The position numbers and the translations under genes are program-made. This document shows positions 1 through 7,952 of a DNA stretch of 25,946 bases, in pieces. The notes beneath the pieces were generated by a model. That model searched no databases. It was not told the origin of the DNA and saw only the letters and a program-made list of their open reading frames with translations. The stretch spans positions 1-25,946 of the forward strand of contig JAEZLZ010000005.1 of NCBI GenBank assembly GCA_023415055.1, given 5' to 3'. Numbering within the stretch: the stretch's first letter is position 1; the number at the start of each line of letters is the position of its first letter. The DNA comes from Bacillota bacterium (GTDB lineage: Bacteria > Bacillota > Clostridia > Lachnospirales > Lachnospiraceae).

Positions 1-742
1 TCACAGTACCGTCTAACGGTACACGTTCACCAGGCTTGATCATGATGATATCTCCGACTGCAACCTGTTCCGGTGAAACAACACGGATATTCTCCCCATC
101 CATGATATTGGCATAATCCGGACGGATATCCATCAGACCGGTAATGTTCTTCTTTGATTTGTTGACTGCCCTATCCTGAAGCAGTTCTCCGATACTGTAA
201 AATACCAATACCGCAATAGCCTCTATCTGCTCTCCGATCATAAAAGCTCCAAGTGACGCAATACTCATCAGAAAATTTTCATCAAACACCTGACCCTTTA
301 GAATATTCTTCCCAGCCGATAATAGTATCTCATAGCCGGCAAGAAGATAGGCGACGAGCAGGAAAGCCAACCTTATCGAGGAAGGTGTCTTTAATACAAA
401 TAATACCGCTATAATCGTTACTGCGATTCCCAATCGGAGAAGATACCTCATCAGTTCTCCCGATTCACTTTCTCCCTTATCGGGATGGGAATGAGTATGA
501 TCACCATCTTTTTCTGCAGACAAATCACGAACATTGATGGATGGCTCATGTGCGGCAACGATATGCTTCACAGTAGCAGTGATATCTGCATCTGCCATGT
601 TCGACCCAACGATCAACTTATTATTCAGAAGATTAAGATTAACCTCTCCTACATTAGGCAGAGCCTTGATCTCTTCTTCTATCTTTGCAGCGCAATTCGC
701 ACAGCATAAACCGTCTAGAATATATTCCTTCTTATTACTCAT
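1..742 (-). CDS. cadA: Heavy-metal P-type ATPase (CadA/ZntA-like), N-terminal part
   Basis: Partial gene running off the left edge; the first 247 codons are visible. It should be a membrane pump exporting soft divalent metals (Cd, Zn, Pb) at the cost of ATP. The N-terminus is an HMA domain with the metal motif GLCCANC at about residues 11-17, followed by a short His-rich linker (HTHSH, about 90-95). Membrane segments follow from about residue 105, then the family signature around VFDENFLMSIASLGAF, and the start of the actuator domain (VGDIIMIKPGERVPLDG). The CPC membrane motif and DKTGT site lie outside the window. The ATG at 742 has a GGAGG site 7 bases upstream. It follows the cadC-like repressor gene by 42 bp, so it is probably the second gene of a repressor-pump operon. 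The choice between Cd/Zn/Pb and other metals is inferred from the HMA type and the neighbour. Confidence 0.9.
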   Translation of the reverse strand, partial: MSNKKEYILDGLCCANCAAKIEEEIKALPNVGEVNLNLLNNKLIVGSNMADADITATVKHIVAAHEPSINVRDLSAEKDGDHTHSHPDKGESESGELMRYLLRLGIAVTIIAVLFVLKTPSSIRLAFLLVAYLLAGYEILLSAGKNILKGQVFDENFLMSIASLGAFMIGEQIEAIAVLVFYSIGELLQDRAVNKSKKNITGLMDIRPDYANIMDGENIRVVSPEQVAVGDIIMIKPGERVPLDGTV

Positions 743-784
743 ATTATTCCTCCAACCTACCGTCTCACGGCTTTTTTACAATTA

Positions 785-1153
785 CTATTTCTCCCTGATA
801 TGCTCTAATCCAATTTCAAGAATATCCTTTACATGTTCATCCAGTAAGGAATAGTATACTATCTTTCCGTCTTTACGATACTTTACCAGCTTCTCCTGTC
901 GCAGAGTCTTAAGTTGGTGAGAAATTGCCGACTTTGTCATATTGAGAAGTACAGCCAGATCACAGACACACATCTCATGACGATCCAGTGCCCATAATAT
1001 CTTAATCCTAGTACTATCACCAAATACTTTAAAGAAGTCAGCTAAATCATATAACAGTTCTTCCTCCGGCATGATCTGACGTACCTCCTCGACTGCTTCC
1101 GAGTGAATTACGTCACAATCGCAAAAAACAGCTTTGCTATCCTGGTTGTTCAT
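785..1153 (-). CDS. cadC: ArsR/SmtB-family metal-sensing repressor (CadC-like)
   Basis: A 122-residue winged-helix repressor that should release DNA when it binds Cd, Pb or Zn. Two metal sites can be read. The alpha3N type has N-terminal Cys11 and Cys13 (CDCD) and the helix motif MCVCD (Cys62, Cys64), as in CadC. The alpha5 type motif D-x-H-x10-H-x2-E is complete (Asp105, His107, His118, Glu121), as in SmtB/ZiaR. The recognition helix region is about residues 72-86 (MTKSAISHQLKTL). The ATG at 1153 has an AGGAGGAG site upstream. It lies 42 bp before the P-type ATPase gene on the same strand and is the obvious regulator of that operon. The promoter and operator described at 1206-1278 sit directly upstream, so the gene is probably autoregulated. 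Confidence 0.92.
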   Translation of the reverse strand: MNNQDSKAVFCDCDVIHSEAVEEVRQIMPEEELLYDLADFFKVFGDSTRIKILWALDRHEMCVCDLAVLLNMTKSAISHQLKTLRQEKLVKYRKDGKIVYYSLLDEHVKDILEIGLEHIREK

Positions 1154-1205
1154 TCCAATTCTCCTCCTGTATAGGAAATATTTAATATATAGTTGATTTT
1201 GTTAG

Positions 1206-1245
1206 TCAAACAGTTGATCAGTTGAGTAATCGTTCAACTGTTTGA
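1206..1245. promoter_or_regulatory. Probable CadC operator: 12-bp perfect inverted repeat
   Basis: TCAAACAGTTGA (1206-1217) and TCAACTGTTTGA (1234-1245) are exact reverse complements separated by 16 bp. Each arm is also of the form TCAA-N4-TTGA, so each could bind one dimer. A further partial copy (CAGTTGA, 1219-1225) lies between them. The element covers the expected transcription start of the minus-strand promoter at 1250-1278, which is where an ArsR-family repressor would block initiation. Binding is inferred. Confidence 0.7.
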
Positions 1246-1249
1246 TTGT

Positions 1250-1278
1250 ATTATATTCCAATTCTTTCATAATTGCAA
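1250..1278 (-). promoter_or_regulatory. Promoter of cadC-cadA operon
   Basis: Read on the minus strand, TTGCAA (1278-1273) and TATAAT (1255-1250) are separated by exactly 17 bp. Transcription should start near 1243, inside the inverted repeat at 1206-1245, leaving a leader of about 90 bases before the cadC start. Confidence 0.65.
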
Positions 1279-1295
1279 CTACTTTTTGTTTCTTA

Positions 1296-1324
1296 TTGAC
1301 AAATGAATCAATGCAAATTATAAT
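1296..1324 (+). promoter_or_regulatory. Consensus sigma-A promoter of larE
   Basis: TTGACA (1296-1301) and TATAAT (1319-1324) match consensus exactly with 17 bp spacing. The predicted start near 1331 supports the ATG at 1376 rather than the in-frame ATG at 1337, which would lie about 6 bases into the transcript without a ribosome site. Confidence 0.8.
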
Positions 1325-1375
1325 CATAGTATTTATATGGGAATTATTAGATTTAAATTAAAGAGGAGATCTTCC

Positions 1376-2221
1376 ATGAAGGAATTACAAGAAAAATATC
1401 AAGAACTAAAAGAGTTATTATCAAGTATGGGCAGTGTCGTTGTCGCTTTTTCAGGCGGGGTGGACTCTACCTTCCTACTGTATGCAGCCAAGGAAGCTTT
1501 AGGGGATAAAGTGATTGCTGTTACGGCACAATCTCTCAGCTTTCCAAAGAGAGAGCTGGAGGAGGCAAAGGCATTTGCATCCTCCAACCAAATCGAGCAT
1601 ATCATCGTAGATTCTGAGGAACTGGATATCGACGGTTTCTCTGAAAATCCGAAGAACCGCTGTTATCTTTGTAAGACAGAGCTGTTCACCAAAATCAGTG
1701 AGGTAGCCAAGGAGAAAGGCTTTCAAGCAGTTGCAGAGGCCTCCAATTCTGATGACAACGTTGATTATCGTCCGGGACTGATTGCTGTAAAGGAACTTGG
1801 AGTTTATAGTCCGTTACGGCATGTGGAACTTACCAAATCGGAGATTCGCAGATTATCCAAGGAGCATGGATTACCGACCTGGAACAAACCCTCCTTCGCA
1901 TGTCTATCCTCACGTTTTCCTTATGGAGAGAGTATCACTCCAAAACGGTTGAAGATGATTGATCAGGCAGAGCAATATCTCTTAGATCTGGGAATCTGGC
2001 AGGTGCGAGTTCGCATCCATGATAACCTGGCAAGAATTGAGGTCGATGAGGATGGGTTTAAAACCTTTGCGGATCCACAGCTGCGCAGACAGATCTATAA
2101 TGAGTTCAAAAAGATCGGCTTCACCTATGTCTCTCTTGACTTAATCGGTTATCGAACCGGCAGTATGAATGAGACACTTACAGTGAATGAAATGAATTAT
2201 GGAAAGGCAACCATAGAATGA
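1376..2221 (+). CDS. larE: LarE-type ATP-dependent sulfur transferase, three-cysteine form
   Basis: A 281-residue PP-loop protein of the LarE family. LarE activates the carboxylates of the pyridinium dinucleotide precursor with ATP and inserts sulfur, making the nickel-pincer cofactor of lactate racemase and related enzymes. The PP-loop is SGGVDST (26-32). The conserved Cys176 lies in FACLSSRFPYGE, matching the sacrificial cysteine of Lactobacillus plantarum LarE by number and context. Two more cysteines form CYLC (96, 99); the L. plantarum protein has no cysteine pair there. Three-cysteine LarE proteins are described as [4Fe-4S] dependent and able to work repeatedly, so that mode is inferred here. 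The start at 1376 follows AGAGGAG. No larA, larB or larC is visible, so the client enzyme is unknown. Confidence 0.9.
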   Translation: MKELQEKYQELKELLSSMGSVVVAFSGGVDSTFLLYAAKEALGDKVIAVTAQSLSFPKRELEEAKAFASSNQIEHIIVDSEELDIDGFSENPKNRCYLCKTELFTKISEVAKEKGFQAVAEASNSDDNVDYRPGLIAVKELGVYSPLRHVELTKSEIRRLSKEHGLPTWNKPSFACLSSRFPYGESITPKRLKMIDQAEQYLLDLGIWQVRVRIHDNLARIEVDEDGFKTFADPQLRRQIYNEFKKIGFTYVSLDLIGYRTGSMNETLTVNEMNYGKATIE

Positions 2222-2223
2222 TA

Positions 2224-2275
2224 AAATCCCCGCATGCAAGGTTCTTTGTTGTACCGAACCTAACAGCGGGGATTT
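2224..2275. terminator. Bidirectional rho-independent terminator
   Basis: AAATCCCCGC (2224-2233) pairs exactly with GCGGGGATTT (2266-2275), with an inner stem AGGTTC/GAACCT (2239-2244 with 2256-2261). It lies between convergent larE and the MATE gene and has T-rich flanks on both strands, so it can serve both. Confidence 0.85.
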
Positions 2276-2292
2276 ATTTAATACCATTGCTT

Positions 2293-3618
2293 TTAATACA
2301 TTGACATACTTCGGTATTTCTCCTGTTTCAGCCTGATCACAAAGAATACGGAGCGGAACAGCCAATCAATGGTCATCGCAATCCAGACTCCAAGAACACC
2401 GAGATGTAATATAAAAACCATAAAATAACTGAAGCCGATTCTCCATACCCACATCGAGATCATGGAGATCCACATAGTGAACTTTACGTCATTGGCTGCA
2501 CGAAGTGCATTCGGCAAGGAAAAGGACAACGGCCATATCAAAGTAGCAAGAATACAATGATAGATCATCAGCTCCGAAGAAATCCTGGCTGTCTCCTCTG
2601 ATAAATTATATAACTTCAGAATTAGCGGTATCATAAAGATCAGGATACCATTCATTACAGCCATACTTACATATGCGAAACGCATTAATCGGAAGGTATA
2701 GTGCTTGACTCCATTAAAATCCCTTGCGCCGACACATTGTCCGACCACTGTAATTAAGGCCATACCAATGGCTGCTCCGGGAAGCACACCGAGTCCTCCG
2801 ACCGTATTTGCAATCGCATTGGCAGTGATAGCGGATGTTCCCAGCCCCGCCACTATACCCTGAACCAGTATCTTTCCGATTTGAAAAGCACTGTTTTCCA
2901 ATCCGTTCGGTATTCCGATCTTCAGTATTCGATTAATCATGGACGGATCGATCCGAAAGGTTTTAATTGATTCAAAATGGATCACATGCTTTTTATTCAA
3001 CAATAATATGTACATGATAGCCGCTGCAAAGATTCTGGAGATCAGGGTTGCAATTGCGGCTCCTGCCACTCCCATCGAGAATCCAAAAATCAAGATTGCA
3101 TTACCGACGATGTTGATAAGGTTCATAATCAGCGCAGTAATCATTGACACCTTGGAATTACCCATGGAACGAAATAATGCCGCACAGGCATTATAGATTG
3201 CAATGACCGGGAAGGAAAGAGCAGTGTAAAATAAATAGGTTCTTGCATTCTCCATAACATCACTGTTAACATTACCAAATAGCATGATCAATATCGTTTT
3301 GCCAAACAACAGTGACAGCGCCATTAATATCAAAGATAATGCCAGAATAGACACAAGTAGTTGCTCTCCGGCCTTGCAGGCTAAGCTTTCCTTCTTCTGC
3401 CCTAGAAACTGTGCAGATACAACCGCTCCACCGGTTGCCATTGCACCAAACAGTCCGATCAGTAATACATTCACGGTATCGACTAAGGATACTCCGGATA
3501 CAGCTGCTTCTCCAACTCTCGCTACCATCATACTGTCAGCCATACCAACAGTAACCGCAAGCAGCTGTTCAATAATCAATGGTATGATAAGCCTAGTTAA
3601 ATCTTTTTTTGTAAACAT
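2293..3618 (-). CDS. MATE-family multidrug/metabolite efflux transporter
   Basis: A 441-residue polytopic membrane protein with the usual MATE length and about twelve hydrophobic segments in two homologous halves. The N-terminus has the family pattern LIIPLIIEQLLAVTVGMADS, and the second half repeats the pattern with IGIPNGLENSAFQIGK around residue 240. The family exchanges Na+ or H+ for cationic or other small compounds; the substrate cannot be told from sequence. The ATG at 3618 is preferred because the GAGG site lies 7 bases upstream; a GTG one codon earlier is too close to it. It is probably monocistronic and ends at the shared terminator with larE. Confidence 0.9.
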   Translation of the reverse strand: MFTKKDLTRLIIPLIIEQLLAVTVGMADSMMVARVGEAAVSGVSLVDTVNVLLIGLFGAMATGGAVVSAQFLGQKKESLACKAGEQLLVSILALSLILMALSLLFGKTILIMLFGNVNSDVMENARTYLFYTALSFPVIAIYNACAALFRSMGNSKVSMITALIMNLINIVGNAILIFGFSMGVAGAAIATLISRIFAAAIMYILLLNKKHVIHFESIKTFRIDPSMINRILKIGIPNGLENSAFQIGKILVQGIVAGLGTSAITANAIANTVGGLGVLPGAAIGMALITVVGQCVGARDFNGVKHYTFRLMRFAYVSMAVMNGILIFMIPLILKLYNLSEETARISSELMIYHCILATLIWPLSFSLPNALRAANDVKFTMWISMISMWVWRIGFSYFMVFILHLGVLGVWIAMTIDWLFRSVFFVIRLKQEKYRSMSMY

Positions 3619-3688
3619 CACATCGCCTCATTATGCTTAATTTCATCAGGAAGTTATCGATATTGAAATGTATTCCTTATACATAAGA

Positions 3689-3740
3689 ATGGGGACTACC
3701 TCTTCTAGCAAGCAGGTTGCCCCCATATTGTTTCTTTTTA
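3689..3740. terminator. Weak stem-loop, possible terminator
   Basis: ATGGGG (3689-3694) pairs with CCCCAT (3721-3726), with an inner ACCT/AGGT. The T-rich tract is on the plus-strand side (3727-3740). The gene that needs a terminator here reads on the minus strand, so the role is unclear. Confidence 0.3.
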
Positions 3741-3867
3741 TTAAACATCCTGAATAATTATTTCTTCCAACTTAATCAAGTTTACCATATGACTTTTGGA
3801 AAAGCAAGGCAGAAAATTATCACTAAAGTTTTCGTAATATATGTTCCGAGGCATTTGTCAGGATTCA

Positions 3868-4605
3868 TTACATCACCATATTTTGTGGCTGTCTATTCAT
3901 TCTTTGACCGGACACTTCCAGATAAAATGCAGCTGTAGCCGCACTGATGTAAGGAGAAAGCCACAGGAAACCTATGCCGCAGGTAAAGAGTGAAAGGATC
4001 GCCCAGCCAATAAAGCTAAGGTGCAGGCAGAATAAGCGCCCCTTATTACCCTGCATCATAGATTTTGACTGTCGGATCGCTTCCATGATATCTATGGATG
4101 GATTGTCATCCATAATATAAAAAGCCATAGAATAACGGTAAGCTGCTATAATACCTGGAATAACAAGTAGCAGTGACCATAAAGCAACAAAGATAACGGT
4201 AACGATGCGCAGCCCTAATGCCTTACCGAATAGATTAAACTGTGAAAACAAATCCGAAAATTGAGGATTCGTACCCTTAATCAGATTCTTATTAAAGCGG
4301 CAGTAACCCAGTTCAATCACTCCACCAATGATTAGGGTGATAAGAGCCCAAAGTAACATCAGTGAAATAACAGAAATGACCCCAATTAATAATACTCTTC
4401 CCCAGCCGGTGGATATAAAATCAAAAAAGCCTTTCAGATTATCCCCCGAAGAACCGCTATGGCCTCTTCCACCTCCGCCACCTCCGTAACCTCCTCTGGA
4501 TCCGGCTCCTAATATGGTAGCCACCAACCCTGTTACGATCGCCAGAAGCCATTTACCTCTGAGTGCTTCACGGGCAATCCTGCGAAAATCCCCTGCATAT
4601 AACAT
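3868..4605 (-). CDS. DUF975-family integral membrane protein
   Basis: A 245-residue membrane protein of the DUF975 type, whose function is not established. The N-terminal pattern DFRRIAREALRGKWLLAIVTGLVATIL is typical: a basic amphipathic start, then a first membrane helix. A glycine-rich loop (about 34-54, including a run of six glycines) follows, then further hydrophobic segments at roughly 70-100, 135-160 and 195-225. The start at 4605 is chosen because a GGGAGGG site lies 7 bases before it; the longer reading frame to 4665 has no ribosome site. A TTGAAA/TATTAT promoter lies at 4656-4685. The next gene upstream encodes another multi-span membrane protein on the same strand, about 115 bp away, suggesting related envelope roles, but this is inference. 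Confidence 0.75.
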   Translation of the reverse strand: MLYAGDFRRIAREALRGKWLLAIVTGLVATILGAGSRGGYGGGGGGRGHSGSSGDNLKGFFDFISTGWGRVLLIGVISVISLMLLWALITLIIGGVIELGYCRFNKNLIKGTNPQFSDLFSQFNLFGKALGLRIVTVIFVALWSLLLVIPGIIAAYRYSMAFYIMDDNPSIDIMEAIRQSKSMMQGNKGRLFCLHLSFIGWAILSLFTCGIGFLWLSPYISAATAAFYLEVSGQRMNRQPQNMVM

Positions 4606-4655
4606 TCTATTCCCTCCCTGTGATAGATGAAAAAATTCGTTGTTCTTCAAGGAAC

Positions 4656-4685
4656 ATAATAACATTCAAATGCTCTGAATTTCAA
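4656..4685 (-). promoter_or_regulatory. Possible promoter of the DUF975 gene
   Basis: On the minus strand, TTGAAA (4685-4680) and TATTAT (4661-4656) are separated by 18 bp, giving a start near 4649 and a leader of about 45 bases. Confidence 0.4.
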
Positions 4686-4720
4686 CATAAAATCCGTATT
4701 CTAATGCTTTTAATCAATCT

Positions 4721-5539
4721 CTAATGGTTGGCAGTCACTTCCATTCTGGTGGCATCCATCTGACTGATACGATATTCATGATACACCTCAAAAAGATAAA
4801 CATAGAAAACCAATGAGAGTATCATCATCACTGCCATCAGAAGAAAATACCCAACAGTAAATATATGTCCCGATGCCGCTTCATCATAATAAAAAGCAAA
4901 ATAGATGATCTCAGGGATAAAAAGCAAAAGTATTCCGACAAATAATCGAATATAATTTTTTGTCCCTGCCTTAGCCCCTAAGTTCAAGCTATGTATCACA
5001 CCGGTGTTTTCTAAAAACATTGCCGGAATCCAAAGCAGCAGAAAGGGCATCGGTATCAATATCAAGAGTACACTTACAATCGATATGATCAACATAAGCG
5101 CAACCGGCGAAGTAGTACCGTTCATTACTGTCATCATTGTAATCGGTATCGTTAAGATACCTAATAACATGGATGCAGCAAATACCATTGCTGTAATTAG
5201 CAGCATCGCGAGCAATACTCTTACGAAATAAATCTTTATTCCGGGGAAAAATGCTGAGAATGAAGTCCTTCCTGAAAAAGTTGCCTCTCGAACTGCATTT
5301 CCGATTCCGGAGGTGAAGAACAAACTGATAATAAAAATCAGGAGAGATGCCAGGAATAGTTTACCCAGTATCATCAGATACGATACCAACGCAAATTCCG
5401 GTTCAGAAACATCCGTTATCGTATTCATATTATTCGGATATAAAAGTATGAGAATTACTACATTAATTACCATACTGGCTCCGTAGATCAGATAGATCGC
5501 CGGATTATTCTTTATGATTTGTAATGTCTTTTTTAACAC
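4721..5539 (-). CDS. Polytopic membrane protein of unknown function
   Basis: A 272-residue protein that I cannot assign to a characterised family. It has about six long hydrophobic segments (roughly residues 12-32, 50-72, 105-135, 140-175, 200-222 and 230-255) with short loops, and ends in a charged tail (YHEYRISQMDATRMEVTANH). The layout resembles small membrane proteins related to DUF975 or the GlpQ-associated membrane domain. A GTG at 5539 is chosen as start because the GAGGGGG site lies 6 bases before it; the in-frame ATG at 5554 overlaps that site. It is followed after about 115 bp by the DUF975 gene on the same strand. Confidence 0.6.
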   Translation of the reverse strand: MLKKTLQIIKNNPAIYLIYGASMVINVVILILLYPNNMNTITDVSEPEFALVSYLMILGKLFLASLLIFIISLFFTSGIGNAVREATFSGRTSFSAFFPGIKIYFVRVLLAMLLITAMVFAASMLLGILTIPITMMTVMNGTTSPVALMLIISIVSVLLILIPMPFLLLWIPAMFLENTGVIHSLNLGAKAGTKNYIRLFVGILLLFIPEIIYFAFYYDEAASGHIFTVGYFLLMAVMMILSLVFYVYLFEVYHEYRISQMDATRMEVTANH

Positions 5540-5620
5540 AATTATCCCCCTCATCTGTCATACAGCGTTTTGTCGGCTGCATGGATATGTATCAGAAAAT
5601 ACATACTACTATTTTAAGTT

Positions 5621-5649
5621 AGTGTAGCATTATTTTTTTCATTTTTCAA
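5621..5649 (-). promoter_or_regulatory. Possible promoter of the 272-residue membrane protein
   Basis: On the minus strand, TTGAAA (5649-5644) and TACACT (5626-5621) are separated by 17 bp. The -10 is a fair match only. Confidence 0.35.
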
Positions 5650-5780
5650 TATTTTCAATTTTACCATAATTTCTCGATCGATATATGCTAGTTAAATCTC
5701 TCGTGCTATAATAGTTCCATATGACTTAATATATTTTATGACAAAGAAAGCACAATTATAATTCTGAGGTGATATCGATC

Positions 5781-6536
5781 ATGGAAAAAATAAAATTTGA
5801 ACAATGTCCGTATTGTAAAAGCACTAATATCGCTGTCGGATATCAGCTCGGTGCGGGGCAGATGTTCGCAGATTTATATGCCTATCAATCAAGCGCTGAT
5901 TGTTCCAGTATAGAACATCTTATCTGCAAGGACTGTAACAGCATCCTCCATTCAAGGGTAACAAAGACCCAGATGTTTCATCCATACACGCTTGCCAGGC
6001 AGGAGGAATTATATGATTATATTGAACGTAACGGAATTCTTCTCTGTAATGCAAATGAAAATCTGCCTTCCTTATGCAGTCTCGGATACGAGATGGAAAA
6101 TATCATAGGACTCATTGAGCTACATAAAGTGTTTTATTGTAAGGCCTATAAAAAGCGCTCCACTTATCTGTCTGTAAAAGCTTATCAATTACTGAAGCGC
6201 TGCAGATCTGCTAAGGAGCTAACTCCTGAGGCGAAGGATATCTATCAAGCAATGAATAAGTTCGAATATGTTGATCGGGACGAATTCAGGCAAAGCTTTT
6301 CCATGGATAAGAAGACTTTCGATAAAGCCTTTGACCTTTTACTTGAGAATCTTTATATCACTGCTTTTGCCGGAAAAAGGTTGAATTCAAGCTGGTACAC
6401 CTATCTCTATTGCAGTGCACAACGTTTTGAGAAGGAGATCTCCGGTCTTCATTATAATGGGGATCCCAGGGAAGCACTTCGGACGCTTGTAGGACGTAAT
6501 ATGAGTGAAAGGGATTTCATTAACCTCATTAAATGA
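5781..6536 (+). CDS. Zinc-ribbon protein with winged-helix-like C-terminus, unknown function
   Basis: A 251-residue soluble protein. Four cysteines in two pairs, CPYC (9, 12) and CKDC (49, 52), form a zinc ribbon interrupted by a 36-residue insert. Residues about 150-215 have the pattern of a winged helix: a first helix (TPEAKDIYQAMNK), a second (DEFRQSFSM), a third (DKKTFDKAFDLLLENLYI), then a strand-like wing. This pattern recalls the winged-helix part of AlkZ-related proteins, but I do not recognise the family with certainty. The ATG at 5781 lies 8 bases after GAGGTGAT; a GTG at 5769 is inside that site and is rejected. It is a single gene followed by its own terminator. A nucleic-acid-binding role is inferred. 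Confidence 0.6.
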   Translation: MEKIKFEQCPYCKSTNIAVGYQLGAGQMFADLYAYQSSADCSSIEHLICKDCNSILHSRVTKTQMFHPYTLARQEELYDYIERNGILLCNANENLPSLCSLGYEMENIIGLIELHKVFYCKAYKKRSTYLSVKAYQLLKRCRSAKELTPEAKDIYQAMNKFEYVDRDEFRQSFSMDKKTFDKAFDLLLENLYITAFAGKRLNSSWYTYLYCSAQRFEKEISGLHYNGDPREALRTLVGRNMSERDFINLIK

Positions 6537-6567
6537 TAAGCTGGCGCCCGTCGTGCGCAGTGCAAAG

Positions 6568-6610
6568 GAGAGGATAACAGGCAATCGACTGTTATCCTCT
6601 CTTTCTATTC
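6568..6610 (+). terminator. Rho-independent terminator after the zinc-ribbon gene
   Basis: GAGAGGATAACAG (6568-6580) pairs perfectly over 13 bp with CTGTTATCCTCTC (6589-6601) around an 8-base loop and is followed by TTTCTATT. It starts 31 bp after the stop codon. Confidence 0.85.
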
Positions 6611-6643
6611 ATCTAGGCGTGTTAGGGACTCTTTTTTCATCCA

Positions 6644-7108
6644 TTATTTGCTAATATCGTATATTTCTCTATAAGCTTTATTTTGTCTACAGTCCAGAAA
6701 ATCTCTGTAAGGCTTTCCGTCCGCATACTTCCATAAGGTTATAAAGGTTGGTTCCACTTCAATAATAACTTGATTGATCAAGTGGGTATAGGCATCATAG
6801 GATCCTCTAAAGTACCTTTTATATACTTCACAAAATTCCGGGTTATCATCGGAGTGTCCAATGATCTTTGCGATCCCTTCCATCTGGATATTATCCATGC
6901 AAAGTGCTACATTTTGATTCATCAGCATTTGCTGAGTTTTTAAAATTCGTTTATCCGTCTGAAAATATATTTTATGATCCTCCATTATGATACAGCTCAT
7001 ATTTCTGGCTGTCACTCTATCCTCAGAGCTGGTAGCCAACACCATTACCTTATTGCTCCCCAATTGATTAAAAACCTCTTCCATTACTACGCTATAATTT
7101 AAATCCAC
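6644..7108 (-). CDS. Pyridoxamine 5'-phosphate oxidase-like flavin split-barrel protein
   Basis: A 154-residue protein with the pattern of the PNPOx-like FMN-binding split barrel: an N-terminal helix, then strands KVMVLATSSEDRVTARNMSC and KIYFQTDKRILKTQQM, then VALCMDNIQMEGIAKIIG. Members bind FMN, F420 or heme and are usually oxidoreductases of unknown substrate; the short length argues against true PdxH. The start is GTG at 7108 with GGAGG six bases upstream. It lies about 90 bp after the XRE-DUF5680 regulator gene on the same strand and may be cotranscribed with it. The ligand and substrate are not predictable from sequence alone. Confidence 0.8.
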   Translation of the reverse strand: MDLNYSVVMEEVFNQLGSNKVMVLATSSEDRVTARNMSCIIMEDHKIYFQTDKRILKTQQMLMNQNVALCMDNIQMEGIAKIIGHSDDNPEFCEVYKRYFRGSYDAYTHLINQVIIEVEPTFITLWKYADGKPYRDFLDCRQNKAYREIYDISK

Positions 7109-7197
7109 ACGAGTCCTCCATTCGACAACTAATTTATTTGCTCAGGCTTTGATACAACTCTGGCATTATGCGTGATTATTTTCTTCACTTTTCTATA

Positions 7198-7875
7198 TTA
7201 TCTTAACTTGCCACCATGAAAGACTAATTCATAAATCTTTACCGACCGGCAATAAATTTCTTCATGCCCCTGGAACCACTCGAAGTTACCAGTAGAATAA
7301 CAATGATAGGTGTAATCGCCGCTTTGATAGAGTACGGGGCCTCTGTAGGGTGCTTCTTTTGTAATATGACGTAAGGCTTCCTTCAAAAAATCTCCCGAAA
7401 AATTATCTCCCAGTAACCGTCCTGTATAATTCATACACCAAACAGGTTTTCCCTGATACCAGACTGCTTCTTCTCCGCCAAATTGCTCCGCACCTATATA
7501 GGTATCAATATACAGATAATCCCCATCACTAAAATGCAGATCCTGGGACTGAGGTCTGGAGGGGGCTGATCTTTGCCCATGCGCTGAGTAGGTTGATGTC
7601 TTAGCTTTCAATAAAAAATCTATTATTTCTTCTGTATCAGTTTTGTCTGTCATAATGTTTGAAAGAAAATAATCGCTTTCTTCCTCTTTTACAAGCCGAT
7701 CAATACTAATCTTGAAGGTGTTACTTAACTTAATAAGATTATCAATGTCAGGGTATCCCTGACCCAGCTCCCATTTTGTAACTGCCTGTCTTGATATTCC
7801 GATAATTTCTCCCAGTGCTTCCTGAGAAAGCCCTCTTTCTCTTCTTAAAATTGCTAATTTATCTTTAAAGTCCAT
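7198..7875 (-). CDS. XRE-type regulator with C-terminal DUF5680 domain
   Basis: A 225-residue protein. Residues about 5-60 form a Cro/C1-type helix-turn-helix (LAILRRERGLSQEALGEIIG, then SRQAVTKWELGQGYPDIDNL). Residues about 90-225 match the DUF5680 pattern rich in aromatic residues (YLYIDTYIGAEQFGGEEAVW, PVWCMNYTGR, YRGPVLYQSGDYTYHC), which probably senses an unknown ligand. The start at 7875 follows GGGGTAAGC; an upstream in-frame start at 7899 has no ribosome site. A palindrome at 7938-7951 next to a candidate promoter could be its own operator. The downstream flavin split-barrel gene may be its target. Confidence 0.85.
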   Translation of the reverse strand: MDFKDKLAILRRERGLSQEALGEIIGISRQAVTKWELGQGYPDIDNLIKLSNTFKISIDRLVKEEESDYFLSNIMTDKTDTEEIIDFLLKAKTSTYSAHGQRSAPSRPQSQDLHFSDGDYLYIDTYIGAEQFGGEEAVWYQGKPVWCMNYTGRLLGDNFSGDFLKEALRHITKEAPYRGPVLYQSGDYTYHCYSTGNFEWFQGHEEIYCRSVKIYELVFHGGKLR

Positions 7876-7937
7876 GCTTACCCCTTTCTTCAAAATCAAA
7901 TAAATATTTGTAATCGGCGCCTTTACATTCCCTCATC

Positions 7938-7951
7938 TGATGAAATCATCA
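7938..7951. promoter_or_regulatory. Perfect 14-bp palindrome, candidate XRE operator
   Basis: TGATGAAATCATCA is TGATGA-AA-TCATCA, a perfect palindrome of a size typical for Cro/C1-type dimers. It sits next to the -10 of the candidate promoter at 7953-7980, at the expected transcription start, 62 bp upstream of the regulator gene. Confidence 0.45.
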
Positions 7952-7952
7952 T

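Noticed and set aside
758..777. Small hairpin CCGT-CTC-ACGG followed by six T on the plus strand
   Set aside because: The stem has only 4 bp and no plus-strand gene reads into it; on the minus strand there is no T run between cadC and cadA.
485..854. Plus-strand reading frames across the cadA/cadC junction
   Set aside because: They lie antisense to two well-recognised genes, have no ribosome site and no family pattern.
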